Positions 23,760 to 32,873 are shown, counted from the first letter of the stretch. The stretch is DNA of 32,873 nt from Myxococcota bacterium (GCA_025934105.1 JAICYS010000032.1:1-32873); one strand, 5' to 3'. The notes: generated by a model from the sequence alone, not told the origin. Numbers and translations are program-made.

Positions 23760-23765
23760 AATATA
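23760..23765 (-). promoter_or_regulatory. possible -10 element (TATATT) of the encapsulin operon
   Basis: TATATT on the minus strand lies 8 nt before the EncFtn ATG in otherwise G+C-rich sequence. A weak TGGCCG could act as -35 at 17 nt. No Fur- or OxyR-like palindrome is evident. Confidence 0.45.
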
Positions 23766-23826
23766 GACGCGCCACGCCCGCCCGGCCAGTGGACATCGTC
23801 CCGCTGGTGGCCAGATTACGGGGGCG

Positions 23827-24057
23827 ATGACCCGATTGACGGATTCCCTGGACGACGGGCGCGTCAGTTTTGGCGACCGAGACGAGATCGAGCTCGCCTC
23901 CGCGATCGACCCTGTCTGCGGCATGGAGCTGAAGCGCGCGGACGCGGCCGGCGCGGTGGACTATCACGGCACGGTCTACTTTTTTTGCTCGGCCGCCTGC
24001 CGCGACCAGTTCAACGCCGATCCGGAGCTGTTCCTGGGCGAAGAAGCGCGCGTCTAG
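23827..24057 (+). CDS. YHS-domain protein, metal-binding
   Basis: This 76-residue protein is mostly one YHS domain: DPVCGMEL near residues 29-36, [17 protein letters not shown] near 46-62, then the DPELFL ending. The three cysteines and the histidine resemble the TRASH/YHS fold found in heavy-metal-handling proteins and next to copper ATPases. A role in binding or sensing a metal ion is inferred. It diverges from the encapsulin operon across 75 nt and could share its control, which would fit an iron or copper response. Its stop overlaps the msrB stop region by four bases (convergent). Confidence 0.8.
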   Translation: MTRLTDSLDDGRVSFGDRDEIELASAIDPVCGMELKRADAAGAVDYHGTVYFFCSAACRDQFNADPELFLGEEARV

Positions 24058-24497
24058 AGCAGGCGCGGCCCCGCCGCCACCTTGCGACCCAAAGCCTGGA
24101 GCGAGATCGAGTTGATGCAGTAGCGCTGCCGCGTGGGGGCCGGGCCGTCGTTGAACACGTGCCCCAGGTGTCCCCCGCAGCGGCGGCAGACGACCTCGGT
24201 GCGCAGCATGCCGTGCGAATCGTCGGCGTGCAGGGTCACCGCCGCGGGCTGGACGGGCGCCACGAAGCTGGGCCACCCGGTCCCGGAGTCGAACTTTGCC
24301 TCGGACGAGAACAGCTCGGCGCCGCAACCGGCGCAGAGGTAGATGGCGTCGCCGTGGGCGTTCCAATAAGCGCCGGTGAACGGAGGCTCGGTCGTCTTGC
24401 GGCGCAGGACTTCGTACTGTTCGGGCGTCAGGCTGGCACGCCACTCTGCGTCGGTCTTCTCGACCAGGTCCGGATTCGGACGATCGTGTTCGGACAT
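24054..24497 (-). CDS. msrB: peptide-methionine (R)-S-oxide reductase
   Basis: This 147-residue enzyme repairs oxidised methionine (R form) in proteins. It carries the two zinc CxxC pairs (CAGC near residues 55-58 and CRRC near 104-107), the block [11 protein letters not shown] near 68-78, [11 protein letters not shown] near 110-120, and catalytic Cys127 in RYCINSIS. No signal peptide is seen, so it is probably cytoplasmic. TATACT sits 6 nt before the ATG. It is divergent from serB (15 nt apart). Its neighbourhood of encapsulin and YHS genes suggests an oxidative-stress theme, an inference from context only. Confidence 0.95.
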   Translation of the reverse strand: MSEHDRPNPDLVEKTDAEWRASLTPEQYEVLRRKTTEPPFTGAYWNAHGDAIYLCAGCGAELFSSEAKFDSGTGWPSFVAPVQPAAVTLHADDSHGMLRTEVVCRRCGGHLGHVFNDGPAPTRQRYCINSISLQALGRKVAAGPRLL

Positions 24498-24503
24498 CCA
24501 CCC

Positions 24504-24509
24504 AGTATA
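24504..24509 (-). promoter_or_regulatory. possible -10 element (TATACT) of msrB
   Basis: TATACT on the minus strand lies exactly 6 nt (GGGTGG) before the msrB ATG. It is a strong match to TATAAT and lies in the 15-nt msrB/serB gap. Confidence 0.45.
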
Positions 24510-24512
24510 TGC

Positions 24513-25733
24513 GTGGATCCTGCTACACTGCGCGCCGCCTTGGCTTCCGACCGCGTCCTCATCACCGTCACCGGCCCCGATCGCACCGGGGTCACCGCCA
24601 ACCTGACCGGCATCTTGTCGCAGCAGGGGGCGACCCTTCACGACATCGAGCAGGTCGTCGTACAGGGCCAGCTCACGCTGTGCTTGCTGGTCGGCGTCCC
24701 CGAAACGCGCGACGTGCTGAAAGAGCTGCTGTTCGCCGCCAAGCAACTGGGGATGGAGCTGGACTTCAAGCCGGTGGGCGCCGGCGATAGCGCCGCCGGC
24801 GCGCGCGCCGAGGGGCGCCGCTACGTCATCACGGCCATCGGGCCGACGCTGGGCGCGTCGCACCTGCACGCGCTGGCCTCCGCGCTGGCGACCGAGGGCG
24901 CGAACATCGAGAAGATCGGCCGGCTGTCGGAGAACACGCTGGCCTCCCTGGAGATTCACGCCCTCTTGCCGGTCGAGCGGGACAGCGAGGCCCTGAAGCG
25001 CACGCTGCTGGCCGTGGCGACGGCCGCCGGGTTCGACGTGTCGCTGCAGCGCGAGAGCCTGTTCCGCCGGTCGAAGCGCCTGATCGTCCTCGACATGGAC
25101 TCGACGTTGATCCGGATCGAAGTGATCGACGAGCTGGCGCGGGCCGCCGGTGTCGGCGAGCAGGTGGCGCGCATCACCGAGCGCGCCATGCAGGGCGAGA
25201 TGGATTACGACGAATCGCTGCGCCAGCGGGTGGGCCTTCTGGCCGGCCTCGACGTGGCGGTGCTGGACCGGATCGCCTCCGACCTGCCGCTGACCGACGG
25301 GGCCGAGACCATGGTGCGCGTGCTCAAGCGCCTCGGCTACAAGATCGCCGTCATCAGCGGCGGGTTCTCGCGCGCCGCCGAGGCCCTCAAGCGCCGGCTG
25401 GAGCTGGACTACGCCTACTCGAACAATCTCGAGGTGCAGGGCGGCAAGCTGACCGGCCGCGTCGTCGGCCCCATCGTGAACGCGCAGCGCAAGGCCGAAT
25501 TGCTGGAGACCATCGCCCAGGCCGAGGGGGTGCTGCTGGACCAGGTCATCGCCGTCGGCGACGGCGCCAACGACGCGCTCATGCTGGAGCGGGCCGGCCT
25601 GGGCATCGCGTTCCACGCCAAGGCCAAGCTGCGCGAGCGGGCCGATACCAGCATCTCGGGCGCCGGCCTGGACGCCATCCTCTACCTGCTGGGAATTTCA
25701 GCCCGAGAGCTGCAGGAGGTAGAAGCTTCCTGA
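24513..25733 (+). CDS. serB: phosphoserine phosphatase with N-terminal ACT domains
   Basis: This is a protein of about 406 residues, the last enzyme of serine synthesis. Two ACT-type regulatory domains occupy residues 1-170 ([17 protein letters not shown] first, [18 protein letters not shown] second). The HAD phosphatase follows with nucleophile Asp194 in LDMDSTLI, the SGGF segment and [10 protein letters not shown] at the end. The layout matches two-ACT SerB of actinobacteria and some Proteobacteria. The start is uncertain. GTG at 24513 is used here, but an in-frame TTG at 24540 is possible, and no ribosome-binding site supports either. The stop is 40 nt before the tRNA-Arg gene. Confidence 0.92.
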   Translation: MDPATLRAALASDRVLITVTGPDRTGVTANLTGILSQQGATLHDIEQVVVQGQLTLCLLVGVPETRDVLKELLFAAKQLGMELDFKPVGAGDSAAGARAEGRRYVITAIGPTLGASHLHALASALATEGANIEKIGRLSENTLASLEIHALLPVERDSEALKRTLLAVATAAGFDVSLQRESLFRRSKRLIVLDMDSTLIRIEVIDELARAAGVGEQVARITERAMQGEMDYDESLRQRVGLLAGLDVAVLDRIASDLPLTDGAETMVRVLKRLGYKIAVISGGFSRAAEALKRRLELDYAYSNNLEVQGGKLTGRVVGPIVNAQRKAELLETIAQAEGVLLDQVIAVGDGANDALMLERAGLGIAFHAKAKLRERADTSISGAGLDAILYLLGISARELQEVEAS

Positions 25734-25773
25734 TGAAACCCGCTTGACGGGTAAAGTCCGGGAGCATAAGCAT

Positions 25774-25847
25774 GCGCCCGTAGCTCAGCTGGATAGAGCA
25801 GCGGCCTTCTAAGCCGCGGGTCGCAGGTTCGACTCCTGCCGGGCGCG
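25774..25847 (+). tRNA. tRNA-Arg (anticodon TCT)
   Basis: It forms a full cloverleaf: acceptor GCGCCCG/CGGGCGC, D arm AGCTCAGCTGGATAGAGC, anticodon loop CTTCTAA giving TCT, T arm GCAGG-TTCGACT-CCTGC. The discriminator is G and CCA is not encoded. It reads AGA/AGG codons, which are rare in such a G+C-rich genome. Confidence 0.96.
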
Positions 25848-25883
25848 CAATCGTTTGAAAATAGAATATCCTTCGATTCTTCT

Positions 25884-25957
25884 GGTGGGCGTAGCTCAAT
25901 TGGTGGAGCGCCAGATTGTGGCTCTGGAGGCCGCGGGTTCGACCCCCGTCGCTCACC
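25884..25957 (+). tRNA. tRNA-His (anticodon GTG)
   Basis: The anticodon stem CCAGA/TCTGG carries loop TTGTGGC, giving GTG. The acceptor pairs GTGGGCG with CGCTCAC. The extra 5' G (position 25884) lies opposite a discriminator C, the identity mark of tRNA-His. CCA is not encoded. It lies 36 nt after tRNA-Arg and is probably cotranscribed. Confidence 0.95.
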
Positions 25958-26021
25958 CCCGAAACATCACAAACCATCGCGAGGGCTGGCGCGCCGTCGG
26001 CAGCGGCGGCGGACTGCGCTC

Positions 26022-28023
26022 CTACCACGCGGTGTCGAGCCATTCGGCGCGCGCGGTCACGAAGTCCTGCAGGGCCTGGACCTGCGCCGGCCAGGTGGCT
26101 GCCGGCGGACCGTAGACGGCCAGCGAACCGGCGCTCTTCACCCAAGGCACCGATCCGGTCATCCCGGTTTTGGTCCCGTAGACAGCGCTCACGGGCCACC
26201 GGTCGAAGTCGCGCGCGACAGCGTCGGCCGGGAGCTGCTCCGCCAGCGCCGCTACGCGCTGGGCGAGCGCGTCCGCCGACAGGACGCCCGAAGGATCAGA
26301 GGGGAACGGTGGAAGGGTTCCTTGAACCTGCCGCGACGACTTCGCGGGGCTGAGCCCGGCTCCGTCGACGCGTAGCGCCCTCCAGCGGGTCTGGACCTGC
26401 TGCAGGAACGGCGGGTCGGACATGAGGATCGAGAACCAGCTGTTGGCGGTCGAATTGACCTTGTACTCCCAGGCCGGATCGGTGGTGCCGTTGCTGCGCG
26501 TGGCGGGCGTCGGGCAGATGCTGGTCAGGTTGCCGATGCCGAGCGCGAAGTTGTAGTCCCAGAACGGCCCGCCGGCGAGCAGGCCGTTGCGGTCCTTGAA
26601 GAAATACGAGCTCCGGCGGTAGGCGTCGACGTTCCGCGCCAGCTCGTTGACGATCACGTCGTCGACGAACGACCCCACGTCGATCTCCTGCGCGTAATTG
26701 CCCACCGGCGTCTCGAACAAGGTGTCGTTGAACGACTGGAGGTACTGCGTGATGTAGGCCAGCTGCTCGGTCTGGGCCGGCAGCGGCGACGGATCGCTGA
26801 CCTCGCAGTCCTTGAAGCAGGCGTAGCCGGCGGCCGCGCCGGCGGGCGGGCTGCAGGCGATCTGCGGCTTGGTGGCGTCGGTGGCGTGCCAGTTGAACTC
26901 GACCAGGTAGCCGCCGGTCACGCCGGGCGGTTGGGTGTCGGTCGGATCCAGCTTGGTCAAGTTCACGCGGTGGCCGTTGATCTTGAGGGTCTCGGTGATC
27001 CAGTAGATCCCTTGGTAGTCGGAGCTGGCGATGGGGCCGTCGCCGGTCGCCACAAACACCTCGCCGAACGCGACCCGCGGGGCCTGCCGCCCCAGATCGC
27101 GCGCCAATGAATAAACGAACGGATTGCGGATCAACGATCGGTCGAAGTAAGGCGCAATGAAGTCCCAGTCGGCGTCGGCGGGCATCCCCAGCACCGAATA
27201 TTTCGAATCGTTGTCGGCGTTGTCGCGCAACTCGACCTTGAACGACTGCTGCGGGAAGCCGGCCGACGACTGGCCGTGCAGGTGGAAGGCCGGCGCGGGT
27301 GGCCACCGTGGGCAGGTCGTCCAGGGAAGCGGTTCCGTTCACGGGTTCGTAGATCAGGACCGCCAGATCGACGTAGGCGGTCTTGTCCGACGGGCGCCCC
27401 TGACCGTAGTCGTCAAGCAGCACGATCGGCATCGAGGACGAAAACGAAAAATTGCGGGCCAGGTAGATCGCCGTGCTCGCGGCGCCGGCCGGGGCGCCGG
27501 CGGCGAAGGGTTGCGCGCGCAGCTGCGTGGTCGAGGTGACGGTGAGCGGCGTGCCGTCGTACACCTGCGCAGAGGCGGTCGGCAGCGTCCCGTCGGTGGT
27601 GAAGAGAATCTGCGCCCCCGGGATCGCCGTGCTCATGGCCACCGACAGCGAGCCCTGGAAGGACTGGCTGGGGGCCGAGAACGCCACGTCGCCGAGCAGC
27701 GGCGACGGCGACGTCGATCCCGCGCCCGCTCCCACGCCGCCGGCCCCCCCGTCGCCCGCGGGGCCGGTCCCCACCCCGCCTGCGGCTGGGCCGCCCGCCG
27801 GTGCGCGGCCCGCGGCGCCCGAGAAACCGCCGGCCGGACCGCCGTTGGCCGGGGGAGCTCCGTCGTTTCCGGCGCCGGCGTCGCCGGGCCCGCCACCGCG
27901 GGCGGTGGGTCCGGCATCCTCACCGCCCTGGCCGCTCCATCCTTCCGCGGCCTGCGCCGGCGCCGCGCCCGAGCTCCCGCAGGCGGCCAGCGGCAACAGC
28001 ACGATCAGCGCCGGCACCCTCAT
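26022..28023 (-). pseudogene. CotH-kinase-family lipoprotein split by a one-base frameshift
   Basis: Two minus-strand frames together make one protein of about 666 residues. The N-terminal part (from 28023) has a lipobox LAAC (Cys15), a Gly/Ala/Pro stalk to about residue 115, a chitobiase-type C-terminal-like beta domain (ILFTTDGTLPTASAQVYDGT), and then the start of a CotH domain (MPIVLLDDYGQ). Near 27290 the frame shifts. The continuing frame reads AFHLHGQSSAGFPQQSFKVE, then the CotH core, including YFFKDRNGLLAGGPFWDYNF. One extra G in GCCGGCC (27289-27295) would explain it. CotH kinases phosphorylate proteins in spore coats. Secreted bacterial members have unknown targets. The gene is either truly broken or carries a sequence error. 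Confidence 0.8.
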
Positions 28024-28157
28024 GCTGGCATGAACGTAAGCCTCAGCCTCAACGGCGACAGAGGCCGAGTCTGGGCAGATCCAGTCGAGCTTCCGACCGG
28101 CTTCTTGGAGCTCGGGCCCGCTTGAAGCTTCGCACCCGCGATGCGAAAACAATCGCG

Positions 28158-31100
28158 ATGCAGTCGAGCGACCGTTTCGACGAGACGGCGACCACGGTGC
28201 TGGCGGGCGGCGGTGAGATGGGCGCCCTCATGAGATCGATCGACTGGTCGAGAACGGCCGTCGGTCCTGTCGCGCGGTGGCCCCAGAGCCTGCGGACGGC
28301 GCTGAGCATCCTGCTGGAGACGGGCTTTCCGATGTACATCGCGTGGGGCAAAGACTTCACGCAGTTCTACAACGACGGCTATCGGCCCATCCTGGGCTCG
28401 ACCAAACACCCGAGCGCGATGGGCATCAGCACCCGCGACACCTTCGCGGAGATCTGGCCGATCATCGGACCGATGTTCCACGGTGTGCTGGAGGGCAAGC
28501 CGACGACGGTGGTCGACTTCCTGCTGCCGCTCGATCGGCACGGCTTCGTCGAAGAGTGTTACTTCATCTTTTCGTACAGCCCGATCCGCGAAGAGGGCGG
28601 CCGGGTGGGCGGCGTGCTGGTCACGGTCACCGAGACCACCCAGCGGGTGCTGGGCGAGCGCCGGCTGAAGACCACCCAGGCGCTGGCGGCCGAGACCCGA
28701 CAGGCCAAGACCGCGCAGGAGGCCTGCGCGATCGCCGGCGCCGTGCTGGAGAGAAACGGCGCCGACCTGCCCTTCGCCCGCATCTACCTGGCGGCGCCCG
28801 ACGGCCGGATGGCCCGCAGCGCGGCGGAGGCGCACCCGGCGCTGCTGCCGCCCGAGCTCGCCGAGACCGTCCACCTCGACGAGGGCCCGTTCGCGGCGGC
28901 GATGCGCACGGGCGAGCCGCAGTGGCTGGAGGTCACGCCAGCCAGCCCGGATCAAGGCCAGGTGCTGGCGCTGCCGATCACCCCGCCGGGCTCCGCCCAG
29001 CCGATCGGGTTCCTGGTGACGGCCACCAGCGCGCGCCTGATGTTCGACGACGGTTACCGCGACTTCATGTCGCTGGTGGCGTCGCAGATCGGCGCCGCCG
29101 TCGCCGGCGCGCAGATGTACGAACAGGCCGCGGCGCGCGCCGAAGAGCTGGCCCGCCTGGACCGCGCCAAAACGGCGTTCTTCAGCAACGTGAGCCACGA
29201 GTTCCGCACGCCGCTCACGCTGATGCTGGGGCCGACGCAGGAAGCGATCGCCTCGCCCGAGCACGCGCTGGCGGGCGACGACCTCGACATCGTCTACCGC
29301 AACCAGCTGCGCCTGTTGAAGCTGGTCAACACGCTGCTGGACTTCTCGCGCCTCGAGGCCGGCCGCGTGCAGGCCCACTTCACCCCCATCGATCTGGCGG
29401 CGCTCACCACCGACCTGGCCAGCGCCTTTCGCTCGGCCACCGACCGGGCCGGCTTGCAGTTGATCGTGGATTGCCCGCCCCTGCCGGCGCCGGTCACCGT
29501 CGATCCCGAGATGTGGGAAAAGATCGTCCTCAACCTGCTCTCGAACGCCTTCAAGTTCACGTTCGAGGGGTCGATCCACGTGACGCTGGCCGCCCGCGAC
29601 GGTCACGCGGAGCTCTTGGTGCGCGACACCGGCATCGGCATCGCGGCCGAGGACCTGGGGCGGATCTTCGAGCGCTTCCACCGCGTCGAGCGCTCCGCCG
29701 CCCGCACCCACGAGGGGTCCGGCATCGGGCTGGCCCTGGTCCAGGAGCTGGTCACGCTTCATGGCGGGACGATCACCGCCGCCAGCCAGCCCGGCCGCGG
29801 GGCGGAGTTTCTCGTGCGCATCCCGCTGCGGTCCGCGCCTCTGCCGGCCGATCAACCCGGCTCGCCGGCCCGGTTCGCCGACCCGGCGGCGACGGCCCGG
29901 CTGGACCAGGCCCAGCTCCGTCCGCACCACCGGGTGAGCGGCCCCAGCAACACAGACACGCCGCCGGGGGCCAGCCGCGCGGCCGTGCCGTTCGTCGAAG
30001 AGGCGTTGCGCTGGCTGGCTCCGCCGCCCGCCGGCGTCGAAGCCGCGCCGGCGCCCCGCGCGCCCGCCACGGCGGCGCGGGTGTTGGTGGCTGACGACAA
30101 CGCCGACATGCGCGACTACCTCTTACGCCTGCTCTCGGTGCGGTTCCGCGTCCAGGCCGTCGGGGCCGGCACGGCGGCGCTGGCCGCGGCCCTGCGCGAC
30201 CGGCCCGACGTGGTGGTCAGCGACGTCATGATGCCGGGCCTCGACGGCTTTCAGCTGATCGCGGCCCTGCGCAAGCACGAAGAGACCCGCACCGTTCCGG
30301 TGATCCTTCTATCCGCCCGCGCCGGCGAGGAGGCGCGCGTCGACGGCCTGCAGGCCGGGGCCGACGATTACCTGGTCAAGCCGTTTTCGGCCCGCGAGCT
30401 GGTGGCCCGGATCGAGGCGCAGCTGGTGCGCAGCAAGCTGCGGTCACTGGAAGAGACGCACGCCCTGCACCTGGCCGACGTGTTCGCGCACGCGCCGGTG
30501 GGCGTCGCGATCCTGCGCGGCCCGGAGCACGTCTACGACTTCGCCAACCAGCGCTACCTCGAGCTGGTCGGCGGACGGCCGGTGCTGGGCAGGCCGATCC
30601 GCGTGGCGCTGCCGGAGCTGGCCGGCCAGGCCATCTTCGAGCTCCTCGACGAGGTCTACGCCACCGGCAAACCCCACATCGGCCGCTCGCTGCGCCTGCT
30701 GATCCAGCGGCGGGGCGAGGCGCCCGAAGAGGCGTTCTTCGACTTCACCTACCAGCCGCAGGTCGACGGCGACGGACGGGTGAGGGGCATCGCGGTGGTG
30801 GCGATGGACGTGACCGACCTGACCATCGCGCGGCGGCAAGCGGAGGCCGCGAACCGCGCCAAGGACGAGTTTTTGGCCATGCTGGGTCACGAGCTTCGCA
30901 ACCCGCTGGCGCCGATCCTGACGGCGCTTCAGCTCATGCGGCTGCGCAACCTGACCGGCGCCGAGCGCGAGCGCACGGTCATCGAACGGCAGGTCAAGCA
31001 CCTGATGACGCTGGTCGACGATCTGCTGGACGTGTCGCGCATCGCGCGCGGCAAGGTCCAGCTCAAACGCGAGCCGGTCGACTTCGCCGACGTCACCGCG

Positions 31101-31982
31101 CGCGCCATCGAGATGACCAGCCCGGCCATCGACGACCGCCGGCACATGTTGACGGTCGACGTGCCGCGCGGGTGCATGGTTTACGCCGATGCCGGGCGCC
31201 TGGCGCAGGTGCTGGCCAACCTGCTGACCAACGCGGCAAAATACACCGACGCCGGGGGCCACATCCGAATCACGGCCCGGCCCGATCAATCCTTCCTGCG
31301 TGTCTCCGTGGCCGACGACGGCCGTGGCATCGATCCCCAGACGCTGCCGCGCGTGTTCGAGCTCTTCTCGCAAGAGCGGCAAGAGCTGGATCGCTCGCAA
31401 GGGGGGCTCGGCCTGGGCCTGGCCATCGTCAAGAGCCTGGTCGAGGCGCACGGCGGGCAGGTGCAAGCGGCCAGCGACGGCAAAGGCCGCGGCGCCGAGT
31501 TCACCATCCAGATTCCCCTGGCCGAGCGGCGCGCCGAACGGATGCGCCCGGGCGATGCCGAACGGCCCAGCTCGGATCGGGCCGCCCGGGGCCTCCGCAT
31601 CCTGATCATCGACGACAACACCGATGCCGCCGAGCTTTTGGCCGACTCGTTGCGCCTGGTGGGCCACAGCACGCGGGTCGCCTTCGACGGACCGCGCGGC
31701 CTGGAGATCGCGCTCCAGTTCCAGCCCGAGGTCGCGCTGGTCGATCTCGGCCTTCCGGTGATGGACGGCTACGACGTCGCGCGCGCGTTGCGGGCCTCGC
31801 CCGAGACGGCGCACATCGCCCTGGTGGCGGTCACCGGTTACGGCCAGGAGAGCGATCGCCGGCGCACGCGAGAGGCCGGCTTCGAGGAGCATCTGGTCAA
31901 GCCGATCGACATCGAGCAACTGGCGGGCTGGCTGGCGCGCCGGCGCCAGCCAGCGCCGGCGGGGGCGCCCCGGCCCTCGTGA
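28158..31982 (+). CDS. large hybrid sensor histidine kinase with two kinase and two receiver modules
   Basis: This is a 1274-residue soluble protein with no membrane segment. The order is: a PAS domain (about 35-150), a GAF-like domain (about 165-315), HisKA with His347 in VSHEFRTPLT, and a HATPase (about 450-560, GSGIGLALVQEL). A receiver follows with Asp689 (VVSDVMMPGLDG), then a second PAS (about 770-890) and a second HisKA with His911 in LGHELRNPLAP. A second HATPase (about 1010-1125) and a second receiver with Asp1196 (ALVDLGLPVMDG) end it. All phospho-acceptors are intact, so an internal relay is possible. The output partner and signal are unknown. The ATG was chosen because upstream in-frame sequence is antiparallel to the CotH gene. 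Its stop abuts the stop of the convergent membrane protein. Confidence 0.92.
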   Translation: MQSSDRFDETATTVLAGGGEMGALMRSIDWSRTAVGPVARWPQSLRTALSILLETGFPMYIAWGKDFTQFYNDGYRPILGSTKHPSAMGISTRDTFAEIWPIIGPMFHGVLEGKPTTVVDFLLPLDRHGFVEECYFIFSYSPIREEGGRVGGVLVTVTETTQRVLGERRLKTTQALAAETRQAKTAQEACAIAGAVLERNGADLPFARIYLAAPDGRMARSAAEAHPALLPPELAETVHLDEGPFAAAMRTGEPQWLEVTPASPDQGQVLALPITPPGSAQPIGFLVTATSARLMFDDGYRDFMSLVASQIGAAVAGAQMYEQAAARAEELARLDRAKTAFFSNVSHEFRTPLTLMLGPTQEAIASPEHALAGDDLDIVYRNQLRLLKLVNTLLDFSRLEAGRVQAHFTPIDLAALTTDLASAFRSATDRAGLQLIVDCPPLPAPVTVDPEMWEKIVLNLLSNAFKFTFEGSIHVTLAARDGHAELLVRDTGIGIAAEDLGRIFERFHRVERSAARTHEGSGIGLALVQELVTLHGGTITAASQPGRGAEFLVRIPLRSAPLPADQPGSPARFADPAATARLDQAQLRPHHRVSGPSNTDTPPGASRAAVPFVEEALRWLAPPPAGVEAAPAPRAPATAARVLVADDNADMRDYLLRLLSVRFRVQAVGAGTAALAAALRDRPDVVVSDVMMPGLDGFQLIAALRKHEETRTVPVILLSARAGEEARVDGLQAGADDYLVKPFSARELVARIEAQLVRSKLRSLEETHALHLADVFAHAPVGVAILRGPEHVYDFANQRYLELVGGRPVLGRPIRVALPELAGQAIFELLDEVYATGKPHIGRSLRLLIQRRGEAPEEAFFDFTYQPQVDGDGRVRGIAVVAMDVTDLTIARRQAEAANRAKDEFLAMLGHELRNPLAPILTALQLMRLRNLTGAERERTVIERQVKHLMTLVDDLLDVSRIARGKVQLKREPVDFADVTARAIEMTSPAIDDRRHMLTVDVPRGCMVYADAGRLAQVLANLLTNAAKYTDAGGHIRITARPDQSFLRVSVADDGRGIDPQTLPRVFELFSQERQELDRSQGGLGLGLAIVKSLVEAHGGQVQAASDGKGRGAEFTIQIPLAERRAERMRPGDAERPSSDRAARGLRILIIDDNTDAAELLADSLRLVGHSTRVAFDGPRGLEIALQFQPEVALVDLGLPVMDGYDVARALRASPETAHIALVAVTGYGQESDRRRTREAGFEEHLVKPIDIEQLAGWLARRRQPAPAGAPRPS

Positions 31983-32345
31983 TCATCCGGCCGCTCGGAC
32001 CAGGCCGGCCAGCAACACGCCGGCGGCCAGCGACGCCCCGTTGGCCAGCGCGGAGATCCCCAGCGCGCGGCGGGCCGGCAGGTCGGGGAAGACCAGCGCG
32101 TAGAACGCCGCTTCGGCCAGCCAGGCCCACAGCTCGGACAGCAGCAGCGACGTCCGGCCCTTCAGACCGACTAGACGCGGAAACACGAACCAGACCAGCG
32201 GATGGGTGGCGAGCTGCGCGAAGACGGCCAGCGCGAACCGCCGCGGGGCGCGGGCCGCGAGCCGGCGGGTCAGACCGACGACGATCGGCGCCTCGACCGC
32301 GACGGTGATCAGGAAGGCGACGAGCCAGGCGCCGGGGGCCGGCAT
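31983..32345 (-). CDS. small integral membrane protein, function unknown
   Basis: This 120-residue hydrophobic protein has about four membrane segments, at roughly residues 5-25, 38-55, 70-88 and 92-115. An arginine-rich loop RRLAARAPRR lies after the first. GGAGG precedes the ATG by about 7 nt. It overlaps the end of the upstream membrane gene by 37 nt, so the two are probably coupled. No family motif is recognised. Confidence 0.65.
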   Translation of the reverse strand: MPAPGAWLVAFLITVAVEAPIVVGLTRRLAARAPRRFALAVFAQLATHPLVWFVFPRLVGLKGRTSLLLSELWAWLAEAAFYALVFPDLPARRALGISALANGASLAAGVLLAGLVRAAG

Positions 32346-32873
32346 CCCACGTCCTCCCGGCCGCGCACGTAAAGGAACGCGCCGGCGGCCAGCTCGAGAT
32401 AGCCGTGAAAGGACGCCAGCGACATGTAGAGCTGGCGCGTCCGGTGAACGCTGATCGCCGAGGCGCCCAGCACCGCCGCCGTCCCGACGGCGGTGAGGAC
32501 CAACAGCGGCAGCGGCAGGTCTCGCGCCAGTGACCGCGCGGACATGCGAAACGACAGCGCCCCGGCGCCGCGCAGATCGTCCAGCGGAATGAAGGCCAGC
32601 CAGACCGCGTAGTGGACGGACTGCAGCAGCACGAAGGCGAGGCCCAGCCCCAGCGCCGTCCGCTGCGGCATCCAGGCTGGCCAGCCGAACACCGATTCGT
32701 CGACCAGGCGCGCCGCCCAGGGGCCGTCGAAATGGACGTACGGAATCGCGGCACCCGAGACGACAAGCACCACCACCGCCGCGAGCAGGCCCAGGGCCGG
32801 CAGCGCGAAGCGCCGTCGCCGCCGCCAGAGCAGCAGCCAGAGCCCGATCGCCACCAGGTTGTGAAGGTGCGCG
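32309..32873 (-). CDS. partial integral membrane protein, cut by the right edge
   Basis: At least 188 residues are seen and the N-terminus lies outside the window. The frame continues upstream of the first in-window GTG (HLHNLVAIGLWLLLWRRRRR reads through the edge). It has four or five hydrophobic segments. Basic clusters (RRRRRF) mark a cytoplasmic loop. The C-terminus GREDVGCRPPAP is soluble. No family is recognised. Confidence 0.65.
   Translation of the reverse strand, partial: AHLHNLVAIGLWLLLWRRRRRFALPALGLLAAVVVLVVSGAAIPYVHFDGPWAARLVDESVFGWPAWMPQRTALGLGLAFVLLQSVHYAVWLAFIPLDDLRGAGALSFRMSARSLARDLPLPLLVLTAVGTAAVLGASAISVHRTRQLYMSLASFHGYLELAAGAFLYVRGREDVGCRPPAPGSSPS

Overview
The window is high-GC bacterial chromosome (about 70 % G+C over most genes, visibly lower near 14.3-18.4 kb). 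It most resembles a member of the Myxococcota / former Deltaproteobacteria, probably Polyangia-like. The grounds are the rpoN-hpf-ptsN-hprK-rapZ-EIIA regulatory block, many surface lipoproteins with long Gly/Ser/Thr stalks, a secreted Cys-rich lipoprotein, a lipoprotein with NGL hexapeptide repeats and a large hybrid histidine kinase. This placement is inferred from gene content and is not proven.

Layout. 1-5.3 kb (minus strand): a possible structured RNA at the left edge, then a regulatory phosphotransferase/sigma-54 operon read as rpoN, hpf, ptsN, hprK, rapZ and a mannose-type EIIA, with a good sigma-70-type promoter before rpoN. 5.4-7.1 kb: pyrG on the minus strand. 7.2-12.8 kb (plus strand): a tightly packed housekeeping run with a receiver-only response regulator, ribF, a small TPR-like protein, dapA, dapB, murQ and anmK. 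It joins flavin synthesis, the lysine/diaminopimelate branch and peptidoglycan recycling. A tRNA-Cys gene follows. 12.9-19.6 kb: an accessory surface-protein region with an SMP-30/gluconolactonase-like lipoprotein, a fragment of an IS3-family element, a Cys-rich lipoprotein, a GH8 glycoside-hydrolase lipoprotein and the NGL-repeat lipoprotein, closed by a strong stem-loop terminator. 19.6-25.7 kb: a PhzF-family isomerase, an AmpG-like transporter, a hotdog thioesterase, a two-gene encapsulin nanocompartment (encapsulated ferritin plus family 1 shell), a YHS metal-site protein, msrB and serB. 25.8-28.0 kb: tRNA-Arg and tRNA-His, then a CotH-kinase-family lipoprotein split by a one-base frameshift. 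28.2-32.9 kb: a 1274-residue hybrid kinase and two small membrane proteins, the last cut by the right edge.

Points of most interest are the compact iron-storage encapsulin operon; the NGL-repeat lipoprotein, for which I can assign no function; and a 71-nt minus-strand element with a 10-bp closing stem around a purine-rich internal loop. Many start codons also have a TANNNT hexamer exactly 6-8 nt upstream, which suggests widespread leaderless transcription. The core operons carry no sign of transfer. The lower-GC block with the IS fragment does.
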